Notes under the pieces: model-generated
Database searches by the model: none
What the model was told of the DNA's origin: nothing
Seen by the model: the letters and a program-made list of their open reading frames with translations, nothing else
In this document: positions 22,701 through 32,600 of the stretch, in pieces
Layout of the letters: the number at the start of each line of letters is the position of its first letter
Numbering within the stretch: position 1 is the stretch's first letter
Position numbers and translations under genes: made by a program
From: Psococerastis gibbosa
Taxonomy: Eukaryota > Arthropoda > Insecta > Psocodea > Psocidae
Length of the DNA stretch: 64,000 nt
Direction of reading: 5' to 3'
Assembly (NCBI GenBank): GCA_963971405.1
Contig: OZ020488.1
Coordinates: 2,914,001-2,978,000 of the forward strand

Positions 22701-24017
22701 TTGTTGTGTGAAAGGATGTGTGTGGAGCCATCTTGTGTTGTGTGAGTGTTGTACAGATTTTAAGTTTTGTTTTTGATTGCGTACTAATATTGTTGAGTTC
22801 ATGCATGAGTAGGCTACCATTTAAACTTATTTTAGATTGCCTCTGCTGGTAGGAAAATTAAGACATGGAAAATATGAAATGTTTGGACGGTATTCAAACC
22901 TGAGTATGAACCTTGTAGAGATGCGTGACATATATGGCCTAAATCTGGGTTTTCAAATCCATGAAACTTTCAAAGTCACGGTAGGAACTTCAATATCATT
23001 TCGCACATCTGTGGTGCAATAACGGGGCAATTGTAAATATGCAAGTGTTTCAGAAACGGCTGTTGAATTTTTTCTAGTCTGACAATTTTGGCATATTTTT
23101 TTTTTTTTTTTTTTTAAAGAAAAAGATAAATCGCATACAAACAATTTAATGAATGTATCCGATTGACTTTTTCAATCGCCTCTGTAGGTTATTACCCGTG
23201 ATTAGGAAGATTTAAAAAAAAAAAAACAGGTTAATGAATCATATACCTGAATCATTAATTAATTATAATATATACATAATTGATAATCGAACATTTTACT
23301 CTGACCTTGATTGTCATTTAAAAAATATGCAATTACATCGTTTTTGCACCAGCTTTGTGACATTTTCGTTCTTATATCCGAACCACTTTTTTTTAAAGAA
23401 AAAGATAAATCGCATACAAACAATTTAATGAATGTATCCGATAGACTTTTTCAGTCGCCTCTGTAGGTTATTACCCTTGTGATGAGTACGACACGTCTCC
23501 GATTGCATGGCGTGTAAAGACTCTCACAAGTACAAGCACGTTACCACCTGGCCATCGAAGAAGAATTATAGGCTAGGTTTAGGATTTAGGAAGATTAAAA
23601 AAAAAAAAAAAACAGGTTAGGCATGCAAAGATTCAGATTCACATATACCTGAATCATTAATTAATTATAATATATACATAATTGATAATCGAACATTTTA
23701 CTCTAACCTTGATTGTCATTTAAAAAAAAATGCAATTACATCGTTTTTGCACCAGCTTTGTGACATTATCGTTCTTATATCCGAAGCACCCTTATAACAG
23801 GAGTCAACTGTATTATTGATTTTTTTTTACAGATCAAACAAGTGGAACCAGCACCGAGTGGTACTACGGAGCCTTCAACGCGACTCTGGCCTACACATTC
23901 GAACTTCGCGACACCGGTAAGTATGGATTTGTCCTGCCACCTGAACAGATCATCCCAGTAGCCGAAGAACTCATAGAAGGTGTACGAGTACTCATCGAAG
24001 AACGTCTCAAATTGTAA
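13721..24017 (+). CDS. Procarboxypeptidase A-like zinc metallopeptidase, CPA-1
   Basis: Secreted M14A zymogen that removes C-terminal residues from peptides, probably in the gut lumen. Exons: 13721-13867, 14751-14887, 17513-17600, 19051-19344, 19907-19994, 20963-21165, 22228-22312, 23833-24017 (TAA); 408 aa. Signal peptide [17 protein letters not shown], then an activation propeptide to about residue 110. Catalytic residues are present: zinc ligands His174, Glu177 (GIHAREW) and His296 (FHSYSQ), the WRKTR and DPNRN substrate-binding arginines, Tyr348 (IYQTSG) and general base Glu371 (FELRDTG). One Cys in exon 5 and one in exon 6 match the family disulfide. The residue equivalent to bovine 255 is Thr, so A-type specificity is predicted. 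The start ATG follows a splice acceptor directly, implying an upstream untranslated exon. First of three tandem paralogues. Introns hold MITEs, RTE and exon-4 duplicates. Confidence 0.95.
13940..14300. repeat. Dispersed repeat 'F family', split by an R-family insertion
   Basis: The parts 13,940-14,005 ('cggacctcctgatta', 'gattccgaaccacttgggg') and 14,212-14,300 ('gtcacacgattaattcgga') are contiguous in the copy at 49,595-49,690. The intervening 14,008-14,210 is an antisense R-family repeat that inserted into it. Confidence 0.55.
14008..14210 (-). repeat. R-family repeat inserted in F-family repeat
   Basis: Reverse-oriented copy with 'cttgttcgtaattgtgcgag', 'ggcgactgaagaggtta' and 'ggatacattcattga'. 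It ends in an A-rich tract, which suggests retroposition. Confidence 0.6.
14434..14632. repeat. Tandem pair of hairpin units from the foldback family
   Basis: Two ~98-bp units each contain 'ggctttaacggccgg' or a close variant, then 'cagtagaatccgg', a short loop, 'ccggattctactg' and 'tcttcatttacaagggac'. The arms form perfect short hairpins. The same arm sequence ends the larger foldback elements at 32,286 and 37,618. Confidence 0.75.
15700..15722. repeat. Poly-G tract
   Basis: About 23 consecutive G in CPA-1 intron 2. Confidence 0.9.
16125..16455 (-). repeat. rep-1 copy 3 (reverse orientation)
   Basis: The most complete copy, seen reversed: C-homopolymer, 'aaattaagttagcccc', 'gaacctacatgccgaattt', a CAGACAGA microsatellite, 'ttcgtaaaaaccac', 'gacctcaaaacgtgtaaa', then 'gaaaatttcgacc'. 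Confidence 0.65.
16478..16640 (+). repeat. R-family repeat copy
   Basis: Near full-length copy ('acagtttaatgaatgtattc', 'gacacgtctccgaccgc', 'ctaccaccttgcca'), directly next to a reversed rep-1 copy in CPA-1 intron 2. Confidence 0.6.
17102..17485. mobile_element. MITE A, copy 1 (long terminal inverted repeats, TAT flanks)
   Basis: A 384-bp element with ~105-bp inverted arms (left GGTGCCCATTCCATTGACCG, right its near-exact inverse), flanked by TAT on both sides. The unique core includes 'gttaaaattgatcaatgatc'. A second copy (24,757-25,137) has the same core. It ends 27 bp before CPA-1 exon 3. Three-base flanks and GG..CC ends suggest a PIF/Harbinger-like MITE, but this is tentative. Confidence 0.75.
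17637..17712. mobile_element. MITE A solo terminal arm
   Basis: A single right arm ('cctaagtcttgaatgtctgc', 'taccacgtcaccg', 'agccctagccgg', 'ggaatgggcgcc') lies 36 bp after CPA-1 exon 3, so this 88-bp exon sits between two MITE A ends. Confidence 0.65.
17815..17970 (+). mobile_element. RTE-like LINE C-terminal fragment
   Basis: Coding remnant like that at 29,470: [19 protein letters not shown], then [10 protein letters not shown], then EWRRK, ending near 'tagattgcaactcaa'. It is frameshifted by a small deletion. Sits in CPA-1 intron 3. Confidence 0.75.
17988..18070 (+). repeat. Short dispersed repeat with pyrimidine tail, copy 1
   Basis: Shares 'gagtgggccgaaaggcccaa' and 'aattcgccca' plus a TTTCTTTC tail with 21,455-21,545. 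It resembles the 3' end of a LINE or SINE. Confidence 0.55.
18676..19050 (+). pseudogene. Two truncated tandem copies of CPA-1 exon 4 with splice acceptors
   Basis: Two extra copies of the last ~46 bp of intron 3, with its acceptor, plus the first ~125 bp of exon 4. Exon-copy starts are 18,721 and 18,877; the real exon starts at 19,051. The period is 174 bp; copy 1 lacks 18 bp (six codons), giving 156. Identity is high, with only a few substitutions. Each copy runs out of exon sequence before the zinc motif into ...CGTFNS and an in-frame TAA, with no donor. Using these acceptors would truncate the enzyme, so normal splicing must choose the third acceptor. The junction lies where intron ('gaacttggagtctgg') and exon ('gatcttggagtctgg') are nearly identical. 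Confidence 0.92.
21240..21290 (-). repeat. SINE-1 fragment
   Basis: Short reversed fragment with 'gaccgcctgctttacatg' and a nearby 'attgtccagaat', matching part of the SINE-1 body (full copies at 25,548 and 37,383). Confidence 0.45.
21455..21545 (+). repeat. Short dispersed repeat with pyrimidine tail, copy 2
   Basis: Near-identical to 17,988-18,070 ('gagtgggccgaaaggcccaa'), followed by a (TTTC)n microsatellite. Confidence 0.55.
23095..23790 (+). repeat. Local tandem duplication in CPA-1 intron 7 carrying R-family repeats
   Basis: The blocks 23,095-23,387 and 23,388-23,790 are two copies of one sequence ('aaagaaaaagataaatcgc', 'gaatcattaattaattat', 'ttgcaccagctttgtgac'). The first lacks about 110 bp present in the second. 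Each includes an R-family segment. Confidence 0.8.
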
Positions 24018-24654
24018 ACCTTTTATATTTTGTATTGTATTACAAGTAAATTTCTCTATTTAACTTGTTCACTTTGTTACTTTATTTACCACTTTCAGTA
24101 TTTATATAGGTATATATGGTTTTCTGGCATAAATGAAATGGTCGGGCAATTAGAGGTACATATAATTATCTTTAAGTACACATCATCACTTCCATAGATT
24201 TTAGATGATGCATACATACGTATATTCAATATGTACAAGTAGGCCTACAGCCTTATAGCTCATATTCACATGCTTTCGGCTACGTTTTACACCTTAAAAA
24301 CACCCAAGACTATAGCCTACTTATACGCACCATCTGCAAAAATGTAAAATGGGTTTTTCAACAAATTTTTAAGAGACAATAATTATTGTTGAACCTTAGA
24401 ATGTGATGTCACATGTACAATATAATATAATAGTAGAAAGTTCGTGTATATTTTGATGTAAAGTATGTAAGTGGCTGTCACTAGCACTAATTTTGAACTC
24501 ATTGGACACCCTCAGCAGCGTCAGTTTTTTTTTACAAATCAAACTCAATAACTGTGGCCCATTCTAGGTCCGCCTCTGGAAATGGTTCATATTATATGGG
24601 TCGGGCTTAGGTAGTCTATAGGTTGGCAGGGTACTGGAGCAGTAGAGCAGGAAA

Positions 24655-25265
24655 CCCCCCAAAATTGAGTTAGCAAAAAAAAAAAAAATTATCCCAGGTT
24701 TACCTTTTTTGCTAACCTACATGCCTAATTTCATCCAAATCCGCACTTGGTAGTATGGCGGGGTTTTCACCGACCGGCTAGGGCTAAACCCAAATATACG
24801 GTGACGTGGTAACAGACATTCAAGACTTATTAGGTGGGGTTTTCACCGACCTCGCATTGACAGAAATGTTTGTTTTACTCTATGCCATAGTTAAAATTGA
24901 TCAATGATCATACAGTAAAATCACAAACAAACAAACTAAAATTAAAAAATGGCGTCATGGGATATGTTAATTACAAACATTTTAATAGATTTCTATAATA
25001 AGAAAAACAAACATTTCCGTCAATGTCATTTGCATTCTGCAATGCGAGGTCTATGGAAACCCCGCCTAAGTCTTGAATGTCTGTTACCACGTCTCCGTAT
25101 TTGTATTTAGCCCTAGCCGGTCGGTGGAAACCCCGCCTATGCCTACAGATCGACAGACAAACAATTCCACTATTTCGGTTCCTGGGGCCACGAAACGAGG
25201 AAATCCACTGAAATCTCGAACTGGAAAATTTCGACTATCCCAAAGCTTTCTTTATACTAATGTAG
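24655..25265 (-). repeat. rep-1 copy 4, interrupted by MITE A
   Basis: The left piece 24,655-24,753 ('attgagttagc', 'acctacatgcctaatttcat') and right piece 25,141-25,265 ('gatcgacagacaaac', 'ggttcctggggcc', 'gaaaatttcgac') make one reversed rep-1 copy into which MITE A inserted. Confidence 0.65.
24757..25137. mobile_element. MITE A, copy 2
   Basis: A 381-bp element with arms starting GGCGGGGTTTTCACCGACCG, the same internal core as 17,102-17,485, and TAT on both flanks. It is inserted in a rep-1 copy, which gives the relative age of the two. Confidence 0.78.
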
Positions 25266-25299
25266 GCCTATAAGTTAAATATTAAAGCAAAAACGTTAA

Positions 25300-25420
25300 T
25301 TAATGCTGAATGTAGATGAGTAGAGTACTCGTGTTGAGTTGCACGACAAGTCTCCGATCGCATGGTGTCTAGAGACTCCCACAAGTACAAGCACGCTACC
25401 ACCTTGCCACCTTAATTTAA
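25300..25420 (+). repeat. R-family repeat, partial
   Basis: Partial copy with 'cgacaagtctccgatcgcat' and 'acaagtacaagcacgc'. Confidence 0.5.
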
Positions 25421-25547
25421 TCTCTTACGCTTATTAATATTCTTCGTGCATAAATAAATACCGGGACATTAATAGTCTACATATAAACGTTATTATTAAT
25501 AGAAAAATCAACTTTACTAGTTCAGGGGCTCCAAAGCATTGTCGGAA

Positions 25548-25745
25548 CATGTAGAGTGGTGGTAAGGACTCTGACTTTCACCCGAAAGGTTGTTGGTTCG
25601 AGTCCTACACTTCCTACATTTTCTGGCCATGCTTCGGAGGGCATGTAAAGCAGGCGGTCCCGGGCGTTCCTAGTTGAGTGTAAGGGAGGGCTTTGTGGCC
25701 CTAACTCCGCTAGGTTGGCTTAGTAATAGAACAAAAAAAAGTCCT
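25548..25745 (+). mobile_element. tRNA-derived SINE-1, full-length
   Basis: About 195 bp. The head has tRNA-like pol III boxes: an A box near 'gtagagtggtggtaagg' and an exact B box 'ggttcgagtcc'. The body has 'catgcttcggagggcatgta' and 'aactccgctaggttggct', and the tail is A-rich. Copies recur at 37,383 (-), 40,553 (+) and 47,937 (-). Confidence 0.85.
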
Positions 25746-26032
25746 TATTTATTTATAAAGCACAGATGAGGGGGAGAAGAGTAGCTGCTTGATGGCTTGC
25801 CCTCCTCAAAAATTGAGTACTAGATCCGCCCATGCTCGTTTAATAAGGTTTAATTAAGAAAAAGTATTACTAGCAAATATCATTATTATTGCAAGTAAAT
25901 TACAAATAACAATGTACGGTAGTCCTTAATACAATATTACCATTGCTGGGCGCTATTTTATGACCATAGCTAATTTGAGCAAATATTTTTATGGTTTTTA
26001 TTATTATCTTTAGCCTTGAACGTAATGAGCTC

Positions 26033-26117
26033 AGTTCGGTTGCAGCCATACGGTAACCTGGCCACTTTGCAAAGTTACATCAACAGTAGCAAGACAACAG
26101 GTATCAGGTTGGAAATG
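26033..26117 (+). promoter_or_regulatory. Possible CPA-2 transcription start and 5' UTR exon
   Basis: An arthropod-type initiator TCAGTT (26,031-26,036) is followed by a short stretch ending at a strong donor (ATG|gtaagtat, 26,117/26,118). This could be the untranslated first exon that joins the acceptor at 26,615. No clear TATA box or DPE is seen. Confidence 0.3.
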
Positions 26118-26477
26118 GTAAGTATCGTTTCTTCTGTATTCTTAGCATAAAACTGTATAGGTTCGAAGCCCATCAGCCGACATGAACCTATATTGGGAAA
26201 AAATCATCCATATTCTTGACCTGCAGAGATACATGCAGTAGGCTATGGGAAACGCGGCTGTCGCCCTTGTTGCTCACCATATCATTCGACTGTCAACAAT
26301 AGTAAAGAAAAAGGACCCATGACCTACTTTTTAAAGAAAAAATTTCGTATATATGGAGGCCTAGGAGAAATTGATATTGATACATGCCACAGGTGTATAA
26401 CTTGGACTAAACTTGGTACTGCTTCTCCTTTACTATTGAGAACTGATAAGGCAATCTTTGAAGTCAGTGTAGCACAT

Positions 26478-26570
26478 GGCACCACTGAAGATGCCGACCA
26501 CAGATAATGACGAAACGTTGAGACCACAGCCAATCAGCCCAGATTCTACTGCTTCATCATTATGATTGTT
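26478..26570. repeat. Foldback-family fragment
   Basis: Has 'actgaagatgccgacc', 'atgacgaaacgtt' and 'cagcccagattctactg', matching one half of the foldback elements at 32,286 and 37,618. Confidence 0.6.
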
Positions 26571-26633
26571 TATAACATGATAGTGAACATACCCATAATA
26601 ATCCAAAATTTTCAGGCGCACTGGGGAGGATTG

Positions 26634-29600
26634 ATGTTCATAGTCGTGTGTTGCGTTGGCATGGCAACGGCTGATAACAATACTGCTAGATATGACCACT
26701 ACACTGTCTACAGGGTCCGAGCTGAAACTCCGCAGCAGCTCAAACAAATCCAGGGGCTTGACGACAACAATATTGTAAGTTACAGCATTAAGAAGACTCA
26801 TAGTGTAGCAGATCATCATAATCATCATCATCACCATCATCATCAACAGTTCCGGTTGAACAGTTGTGAGGGGGAAGTCCTGTCTCTCCACAGCTGATTT
26901 TCCAGCACTTTTCCTCTGGCAGCACCCTTCTGAGATCGTCCTCAATCTTGTTTCTGTACCTCTCCTTGGTGTCCCTCTCCTTCGTGTTTCTTCTTCATAT
27001 TATCCATTTATCCACTACTTTAATAGCTTTGGCCGTCACTTACACCGACCGGCCACAGTCACCTGACTTGTAAAAAATAACCGACACTTAGGATGTCAAG
27101 TCAAAAGAATTCCAAAACGGTTTGGTGTGTTAAATGTTAATGATGGCCACAAGTTTCATATTAAAATGCAGTAGAACATAACTTCTACGTCTCATTGACG
27201 GATAGCTTTACGATTAATATTTCCCGGGAAATTTTATTTTATATAAATAAATAAAACTAACGGTGTCCGAATGTCATTTAAGGTCAGTGGCGTATATATA
27301 TTCCCTCATTGGGAAAATTTAAGACGAAAGTAACTAATGCGAGTTGTTTTAATTTATAATTTGCCAGATCTAATAGATGTTCGGGCCAGCAGTGAGTGGT
27401 ATTAGTGGTTTGGTTGGTGGAATTCAACGTCGTTTATGGCCTCGGCCCGCGAGAAGGAGTAGATAGAGGTGATCTTGTGTTGCCCTACCGAAGATATAAT
27501 ATAAAATATACCATGCTTAAGGTCATTGTGATTCAGCTAATTGTTCAATTCTTCTTTTTGAATTGCAGGTTGAGTTTTGGGGTGAAGCTAGACGAGTAGG
27601 CGAGTCGGCAACAGTGATGGTACCTCCACACAACAGGGCTGTTTTCAACGATTTCGTCAAGAACAACAACATGACTTACACCCTCTCTATTCCAGATGTA
27701 CAAAAGTAAGTACTGCAGCAGCTTGATGGTCCATTTAGTAGAGAGCCAGACTATGAACCGGGAGGTCGTGGTTTGAGACTCACGGTTAAAAAAGTTTTCT
27801 TAATTAATACTAGCGCACCACTATGCTATGGACAATGAGGGTTCCGCCTTACTGCATAACTCTATTCAGAACTCTTCACCATGCTTATTGTTATGCAGGA
27901 AGGCCGCTCACCCATGTTCCAATGCATAGCATTTCGCAACTTTAGCAGGCCTAGTAGTATTTGAAGGACTTTTTATGGGTGTATGCCTTCTTTGGTGGCC
28001 GTTTCAATCATGCCCTGCCTAGGACCTTATTAATTATGTTTGTTATTGTTATTGTTATTGTTTGTTATTGTTTCCGCAAACTGGTAGCCTACACATAGCT
28101 CGAGGTCAACCCACACCGGCTACAAGCGACAATGGACAAGCTGAGAAATGCTTACCAATGGTACCTACATTTTAATTGGCGTGAGCGTGAATCAACCAAG
28201 TTTGGGCACGAGTCATACTTTGTATATACATACTGTATGTGGGGCTATTCTCGTAATTCAAAACATTTATTATTTTCAGACGATTTGATAAGGAAAGGAA
28301 AACAATGAGAGCTCTGGCGGCCAGACGTGCTGGGAAAGGTTTCGATTGGAATAATTACTACAGTCTCGAAGATGTAAGTGGGCCCAACTATCTTCTTGTA
28401 TTGTACATATTAAAATTAAAAATTTCTCAATCAGCATTCAGGTTTCCGAACACTTTTTCATTTGAGGGCGACAACAATTGACCCTTACAACCGAAATTTT
28501 CGATAGCGTACTGTTAAATATCCTGATAGGCTAGGTAGGCAATTTATTTCTTGTTCATATTCAATGTTTAGATCTACAAATTGTCAACTCTTTAGTAACT
28601 CCTGAACAGGACCCATTTTCCTGGAACTTTGCAAATTCCCACTGTTTACCCTTAATCCGCCCTAGCTCAAGCCCATGCAACGAGGTATACGCATTGGACG
28701 TTTGTCACCGTTCCCCTGAAACACTCTGTAGATATAAGGGTAGGCCTAGGTTAAATTGGACAGAGGCTGGGCTTTGGAATGAACCTACTATTCTTTCTTA
28801 TAGAAATCCATAGGGAAATGATGTCAATTCCCATTGGCTTTATTATTTTTAATTAAATGTAAACAACAACATTTCCATAACTTACAATATTACTATGGAA
28901 AGGACTTGAGGAGGTTAATCGGATAAATTCATAAACATGCTACTAATATTTCTTTAAAAAAAGTTATATATTGCTCATCGTCATATTATAGACAAACATG
29001 TGATCAACAATAAAAAATGTGTGACCTGTAAATTAGCCATGTCTCTTATGAGTTTTAAATTCAATTTTGGTGAATTCCCTGCCTCTCCTCATCGCTTCTT
29101 TATTGGATACTCTTGCAGATATACAACTGGTTGAGGGATCTCGAAAGGATGAATTCCAATATAAAAGTCGTTCAAGCAGGTAAAACTTACGAAGGCCGGG
29201 AAATTCTGGGAATTGAAATTACAAATGGCGCGCAATTGCCGGGCGTCGTCATGGAAGCCGGCATACATGCGCGCGAGTGGATATCTCCTGCCGCTTCCTC
29301 TTATGTACTCAATGAAATAATCAAAAGTCCCGCAGATTCCATATTCAAGAAATTCAATTATATGTACATACCCGTCGCTAATCCAGATGGATATGAATAT
29401 ACTCGCAATAGTGTAAGTACCTTCATAATTTATTACTCAAATAATTACCTATACTTAATATATATACTTATAGTGGCCTTGAGACACGAAGGGCTCCTCA
29501 AGAACATCATTGAGGGCATGATTGAAGGCACCAACTCAAGAGGACGACAGCGAAAGGAGTACCTAGAGGATGTCATGAAGGACCCAGGGTGCGACACCTA

Positions 29601-32600
29601 CAAAGAACTAAAAAGGACCGCACAAGACAAACAAGAGTGGAGAAGAAGACTAAAACATTCGCTGCAAACTAATCCATAGATTGCAACTCAAGAAGAAGGT
29701 CAATGCCAACGACCCCATGGATTTAGGACATTATTTGTATTGTTTCCGTATGAATTTTTGAATGATATTCTATTTCTCTGACTTAAATATGAGTAAGCCT
29801 ATCATTCAAATAGTCACCTATTTGAAAGTTCGCCCACAGAAGGTCTTATTTGTACCTATTCATAGCCCATAGGATTTAATTACACTGGCGTAAATAACTT
29901 CTGCTGCGCCCCCCTCCCCCCGCAAAACCTTTGGTGCGCCCTACCCAGTGGCGTAACGATAGATTTTCGAATTTTCGAATTTTTATAAAGTGTAGAAAAA
30001 TGGGAAAGCCGTCCTCATGGACGTACGCAGCTTTTAAATAACCTTAGCGTCCTTTACACAGGAGCCCGAGCCCCCGAGGGTTCAGGAGACCTGGGGGTCT
30101 TCCCCGTGAGAGATGTTTAGGAGATATAGGGCGGATAAAGTGGGATTTTACGCATAATGATAGCAGTATCGTATAGAATATACAGGCGATTAATACTTGC
30201 GAATAAGCTGGGGGGCCCGGGGCCCTCTCTAGGGTGAAATTAAAAAAAAAGGCCTGAACAGCGGGGTTTTGCGCATTTTGAGAACTGTATCAAGGATAAG
30301 GCTGAAATACTGGGATGGTTAAATTTCACCTATGGGTTTTTTAGCACAAACTTGGAACCGGGAGCCGAAGTGCGCCCCCAGCAATGTTATTTACGCCACT
30401 GGCTTGAAATCATCAATGCGGGAAAAACGACTATTTGTTAGAATGGAGTTACAATTGGCGCCCAGCTTTGTAGAATATACCTAACGGACAATGTACTATA
30501 GGTACTATAATTATCAAATTTCAAAGCTTATGTTCTCCATCCGAATTAATTAGTGAGCTGTAGCGGCGTAGCCAGAATTTTTTCTTGGGGGGTGTCCAGT
30601 TTTCATGCAACAACAATACACAAAGGTTGCCCACTTAATAGTACCATGGACCAGTGGCGTAACGATATAGGTTTTCGAAGGGGTGGTGTTTCATTTGGAG
30701 TCCCCCCATTTTCATAAAATAGTATAGAAAAAAAGGAACGCCGTTCTCATGGACGTACGCAGAATCTTATTATAGGGGGCATGATCTTAATTTCCCTTGT
30801 CCAGGCATCTGAGGGGTTCGTGAGACCAAAGGGGGGGCCCGGGGGTTTACATATTTTGATAAAAAAGAATAGTCCCGAAATAGTGGAATTCACGCACTTT
30901 GAAAGCAGTTGTTTATATGTTACATGTGAAGAATATTACTGCTAACAAGGGCAATGTTTTGATAAAACAGGCCTGAAATTGTTTGTCGGCAAAAAAATTT
31001 AATTTCGCAGAAGAGAACTTTATCAGCAACACGGGAAACAGGAGGACCGGGGTCTCCCCGGGTTAAATTTTTAATATAAATATATGAGAATTTGCTGTTT
31101 TGCTAAATTGGGGGGGTCAAGCCCAGGGGACCCACCCCTTGGCTACGCCTCTGGTGAGCGGGAATGCATGAAATAAAGACTGGCATATGATTTTTGTACG
31201 AAATAACACGCACGGAACGTTTTTAATAATACCTATACATGAACTAACTAGAAATTACTATCAACGGGGAAAAATCACTAGGTACTATTGTTGGAAATTT
31301 GGAATGCATAGTTACATTTGTCGCCCAACTTTAAATAATCTACTGTACGGTATCACTATTGCACTATGTCCTCGATGACTTAGTTGTTGAACTATTGGCT
31401 TTCTATCTGAAAAGTGTATTTTAATTTGACATGTTCAGGATCGAGCTTGGAGGAAAAATCGAAGGCCGATCGACGCAGGCAATGGCATAACTTGCTATGG
31501 AACTGACTTAAACAGGAATTGGGGATTGAAATGGGGAGGTAAGCTCACGTTTTAACCATTTAAACGCATTGTGGTAAGAGGATATGCTACGTAGAAAATT
31601 GGCATCATTGGCAAATGATGCATGAAGTAGTCTTCTACAACTTCCATGAGCCAAATCTTTAATGACTCGCTTTGTTAATTTAATAAAAAAATAAAAAGTC
31701 AATAAAAACAACAAATTTTGGGGTGCTCATTTTCTACGTAACATGTCCTCTTAAACAAGCGAGTTTAACATTTTTGCTAAATAATTGAAGGTGACAGTAA
31801 ATTGGTTTTCCCAATGGGAGTTGACGGTGCCAAACACATAATACTGCTGTATCTATATTGTAACTGCATGTTCTGCATGCCTTATCCTCATGGATGATGT
31901 TTCCACACAGTCCTGTTGTGTTCGTCCGCGGTTGAGAGCCCCAAACTTGTCATATCTCCGGCGATCTTTCTTCTCAGTGTAACTTTCGGCTACCCTTCTT
32001 TCTTGTATCTCCCAGTTCATTACTCTATTGAATGGGTGGTTTTCGTCTGTACGTATATGGGTCCCTACCAGTTCAGCCTCTTTTCTCTTAGTTTCTCTTG
32101 TACGTCACGGGTTCTCATCCCATGCCTTATATCTTGATTTCCTCGTTGGTCTATCTTCTTTGCATTCAAGTTTTGGCTGCGTGAATCATATTTTTTTTCC
32201 TCGCACATTCGCAAAGCCTAGCACCTCAGACATACATGCATTCATTTATTCACAATAACTTTATGACAGAATTGATGTGATTTGAGAATAACCCAAGACG
32301 AATCAGTAGAATCCGGGATGATAGGCCGTGGTCGTTCAGAAAGCGTACTTCCAAACGAACTGATGCTGAGCCTCCGACAAGATACATTCTTAGAAGTCAA
32401 CGTAGTTCCACTGAAGATGTCGACCGCAGATGTTGACGAAACGTTTGGAAGCACGCTTTCAGAATGACCACGGCCTATCATCCCGAATTCGTTACGTAAC
32501 TTCGGTTGTGAAAGCCTTTGTAACCCAAGAATTTTCGTACTTTTGAAAGTGAAAAAAAAATTGTTTATGATTGAGCTTATTGACGTTTGTTCCAAGAAAA

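Larger units (their letters stand above)
24018..26032. other. Intergenic region CPA-1 to CPA-2
   Basis: About 2 kb with no host coding exon. It contains a rep-1 copy split by MITE A, an R-family fragment and a full SINE-1. No canonical AATAAA was seen just after the CPA-1 stop. Confidence 0.65.

Noticed and set aside
26562-26897. His-rich ORF (poly-His near its end)
   Set aside because: It is CPA-2 exon 1 read through its donor into a (CATCAT)n microsatellite.
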